A stretch of DNA of 15,678 nt. Origin: Chlamydiota bacterium. Its GTDB lineage: Bacteria; Chlamydiota; Chlamydiia; Chlamydiales; Criblamydiaceae. The stretch lies in NCBI GenBank assembly GCA_021772365.1, contig JAJFMC010000131.1:1-15678 (forward strand), written 5' to 3'. Below are positions 14,901 to 15,678 of the stretch, piece by piece. Made by a program: the position numbers and the translations under genes. The number at the start of each line of letters is the position of its first letter. Position 1 is the stretch's first letter. Below the pieces are notes generated by a model. The model did no database searches and had not been told where the DNA came from. It was given only the letters and a program-made list of their open reading frames with translations.

Positions 14901-15239
14901 TCGACCAAAAACCTGTCCGGAGGTGAAAGCTTTATTGTCAGCCTAACACTGGCTCTGGGGCTGTCGAAAATGGCCAGCCGGAAAGTCCGAGTGGATTCCC
15001 TATTCCTAGATGAAGGCTTCGGCACCTTGGATGAAGAAGCTTTGGAAACCGCACTGGAAACATTGTCCGGCCTTCACCAAGATGGCAAGCTGATTGGAAT
15101 CATCTCCCACGTATCTGCACTGAAAGAAAGAATCAGCTCACAGATAAACATAACACCTGTCTCCGGCGGCCGCAGTTCACTATCCGGCCCCGGCTGTACA
15201 AAGGTTGTTAAGAGTGAATTTGACCTTGCTACCATTTAG
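11964..15239 (+). CDS. sbcC: SbcC ATPase subunit (Rad50-like)
   Basis: ATPase and DNA-tethering subunit of SbcCD. The 1091 residues show the complete layout. The N-terminal ATPase half has Walker A GPTGAGKS (37-44) and the Q-loop in LLAQGGF (Q155). Two long coiled-coil arms (about 200-530 and 560-900, rich in Glu, Lys and Leu) flank the zinc hook CPLC (538-541). The C-terminal ATPase half has signature LSGGESF (984-990), Walker B LFLDEGFG (1013-1020) and a switch histidine in ISHVS. No key residue is missing. ATG at 11964 follows GAGG by six bases. Its GC content (52% and 60% in sampled lines) is well above that of the restriction genes, matching the 3' part of sbcD. This suggests that the segment from mid-sbcD onwards was acquired as one block (inference). 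Confidence 0.96.
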   Translation: MKILELRFKNLNSLYGEWVIDFTDPEYVSNGIFALTGPTGAGKSTILDAICLALYGATPRLGKITKSGNEIMSLQTGECYAEVVFESQAGQFRCHWEQRRARKKAEGKLQDQEHQIVDADTGKPIETKKSLVGGVIEEKTGMDFDRFTRSILLAQGGFDIFLKADVEQKSKILEQITGTENYSKISSRIHERQREEREKLRLLLAETSGIVIIEPEQEKEIQEDLAVKQKQETELAGKSAETSKVITWLSNIVNLKKEILSLTDEADKLKVYTEAFKSERAKLEQAIKAASLEGKYATLTSLRKQQTDDQTSLKTDEAALPELETSAKTQTEALRAVELLTLKSKENLKAAVPLIQEIRSLDQKIVELTKAVSEGTDVYSKEASRVEADKQARVKGQEKQTAAEKTLKAAELYLKENAQDEWLISGLAGVEEQLRNLIAKQQEIKQKETALKNADTAAADVTKKLEEASKQCFLKKQELESASKNLQQGKDALSKLLRDKLLREYRIEKETLLREMAFIKKIEELEDHRAKLEDGKPCPLCGSTEHPFAEGNVPVPDEIEQKIESLTKLINTADEQEAAIKKLEQAENTARKNLNYSEKLETEAANNKKSTEKTLEDLKETLTKFRTGFEQLKLAVSRKLQPLGITEIPELEVESLLESLKSRFKAWRKQEKLKTDFEKEVADIKSEVKRLDAVIDERVNVLTEKQESLERLKKELSDGTKERKQLYGDKKPDEEEGHLDKAIDDAEKTEKKARDLNAELQQKLTRAKTHIEALKKRVKQRTPELEKAETDFSVALAPAGFIDEKSFLDARLPHEERESLSSKAKELDNAETELKAKQKDRGARLDKETAKKLTDKTLEELKPQLKENEESLRVLRDVIVGFKHRLSENAIAKERIKEKQSTIETQKKECHRWEKLHGLIGSVDGKKYRNFAQGLTFELMVSHANRQLEKMTDRYLLIRDERQPLELNVIDNYQAGEIRSTKNLSGGESFIVSLTLALGLSKMASRKVRVDSLFLDEGFGTLDEEALETALETLSGLHQDGKLIGIISHVSALKERISSQINITPVSGGRSSLSGPGCTKVVKSEFDLATI

Positions 15240-15315
15240 TTCAGGTGGAGGCCCTGATGGTAAAAAAGGTGCCTTACAAAATTCTGCCCTAATCTGACGC
15301 CCAAATATACAAGCT

Positions 15316-15447
15316 ATGTTATTTTTTGAAATGGATTACCCAGGTGGATTTAAATCCTCCGTAATACAGACGTTGAAAGAATTCCTATTAAACGACCAAG
15401 GCAAGGCCTTCATTGAAGACTTGAAACAGGCCCGCTCTCTCGAGTGA
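15316..15447 (+). CDS. Doubtful small ORF (43 aa)
   Basis: A 43-codon ORF from ATG at 15316 in the 309-bp stretch between sbcC and the HNH gene. The product ends with an amphipathic helix (VIQTLKEFLLNDQGKAFIED) and resembles the C-terminal end of a larger protein more than a whole one. No ribosome binding site precedes the ATG, and a TGA (15295-15297) blocks extension upstream. It may be a gene fragment left by rearrangement. Nothing else coding was found between 15240 and 15503. Confidence 0.25.
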   Translation: MLFFEMDYPGGFKSSVIQTLKEFLLNDQGKAFIEDLKQARSLE

Positions 15448-15503
15448 ACGCCAATCAAAAGTTCTGAACGCATCCAACCACCTCCAACGTTAACAAACAT
15501 TGT

Positions 15504-15535
15504 AAAGCCTATCAAATCTGATAGGCTTTTTCTTT
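15504..15535 (+). terminator. Intrinsic terminator after the sbcC operon
   Basis: A perfect 11-bp stem, AAAGCCTATCA (15504-15514) and its complement (15519-15529), closes on a four-base loop AATC and is followed by TTCTTT. This is a strong rightward rho-independent terminator and probably ends the long operon. It lies directly against the ribosome binding site of the HNH gene, so it may also act as an attenuator for that gene. Confidence 0.8.
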
Positions 15536-15542
15536 AAAGGAG
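15536..15542 (+). promoter_or_regulatory. Ribosome binding site that fixes the TTG start of the HNH gene
   Basis: AAAGGAG (15536-15542) lies six bases before TTG at 15549 and is the only good site near the start of the HNH frame. It begins at the base after the terminator's T tract. Confidence 0.7.
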
Positions 15543-15548
15543 ACCCCG

Positions 15549-15678
15549 TTGGCAAACCGTCCAGCTATTCCAAAGAAGCTTAGAAGACTAATTGAAGTTG
15601 AAGCAGGAAATCGATGTGCTATACCTACGTGTAAAAAATATCCCATCGATATACATCATATTGTCCCTTATGAAAAAT
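15549..15678 (+). CDS. HNH endonuclease, 5' part (runs off the window)
   Basis: Forty-three codons from a TTG start up to the right edge. The sequence shows the first part of an HNH nuclease: a basic N-terminal helix, then AGNRCAIPTC (about 25-34) with the first zinc-binding cysteine pair, and IHHIVPYEK (about 39-47 of the extended frame, partly at the edge) carrying the HH metal-binding and general-base pair. TTG is chosen because AAAGGAG lies six bases upstream. HNH proteins of this kind are frequent in defence islands as free nucleases or as effector genes; its substrate cannot be told from this fragment. No room for a promoter exists between the preceding hairpin and its ribosome binding site. 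Confidence 0.8.
   Translation, partial: MANRPAIPKKLRRLIEVEAGNRCAIPTCKKYPIDIHHIVPYEK

Noticed and set aside
1..15678. tRNA or rRNA genes and insertion sequences
   Set aside because: No cloverleaf-like or rRNA sequence was noticed, and no transposase or terminal inverted repeats were recognised on reading.

Overview
The window is bacterial accessory DNA. It looks like a stretch of a defence island lying next to the replication module of a mobile element. The host cannot be named from the sequence. Overall composition is AT-rich and distinctly layered. Lines counted by hand give about 25% GC at the start of the unknown genes (1473-2861), about 40-45% in the restriction genes, and about 50-60% from the 3' part of sbcD through sbcC. 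GTG and TTG starts are common, and TGA is used as a normal stop.

Left part (1-1267, minus strand): three closely packed genes are read leftwards. They are a small protein of unknown function, a SpoVG-like protein (TTG start), and a primase-polymerase with the beginning of a D5-type helicase-associated region (GTG start), which runs off the left edge. This trio resembles the replication module of an integrative element, plasmid or phage satellite. Between it and the plus-strand operon lies about 200 bp (1268-1472). This gap holds five phased direct repeats of a GGAAAC motif and a 10-bp palindrome inside a weak candidate promoter.

Centre (1473-8034, plus strand): an unknown gene split by a single in-frame TGA is followed by a 76-codon remnant of an HsdM N-terminus. 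A complete type I restriction-modification set, hsdM-hsdS-hsdR, comes next. Junctions in this block from 2858 onward overlap by a few bases, which indicates one translationally coupled operon.

Right part (8034-15239, plus strand): a 41-codon ORF is overlapped at both ends by its neighbours. It is followed by a large RloC-like ATPase with a CxxC hook and a possible HEPN/anticodon-nuclease-like C-terminus, and then by sbcD and sbcC (Mre11-Rad50-like nuclease complex). The ATPase and sbcD genes overlap by one base, which ties the SbcCD pair to the restriction operon. A composition step inside sbcD suggests the sbcCD segment has a different history.

End (15240-15678): a short, doubtful ORF and a strong intrinsic terminator hairpin are followed by a TTG-started HNH endonuclease gene that runs off the right edge. 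Its ribosome binding site directly abuts the hairpin.

Working model (inference): HsdRMS methylates self DNA and cuts unmodified DNA. SbcCD could process the resulting or protein-blocked DNA ends. The RloC-like ATPase could act as a second line of defence when restriction fails, as proposed for RloC/PrrC proteins linked to type I systems.
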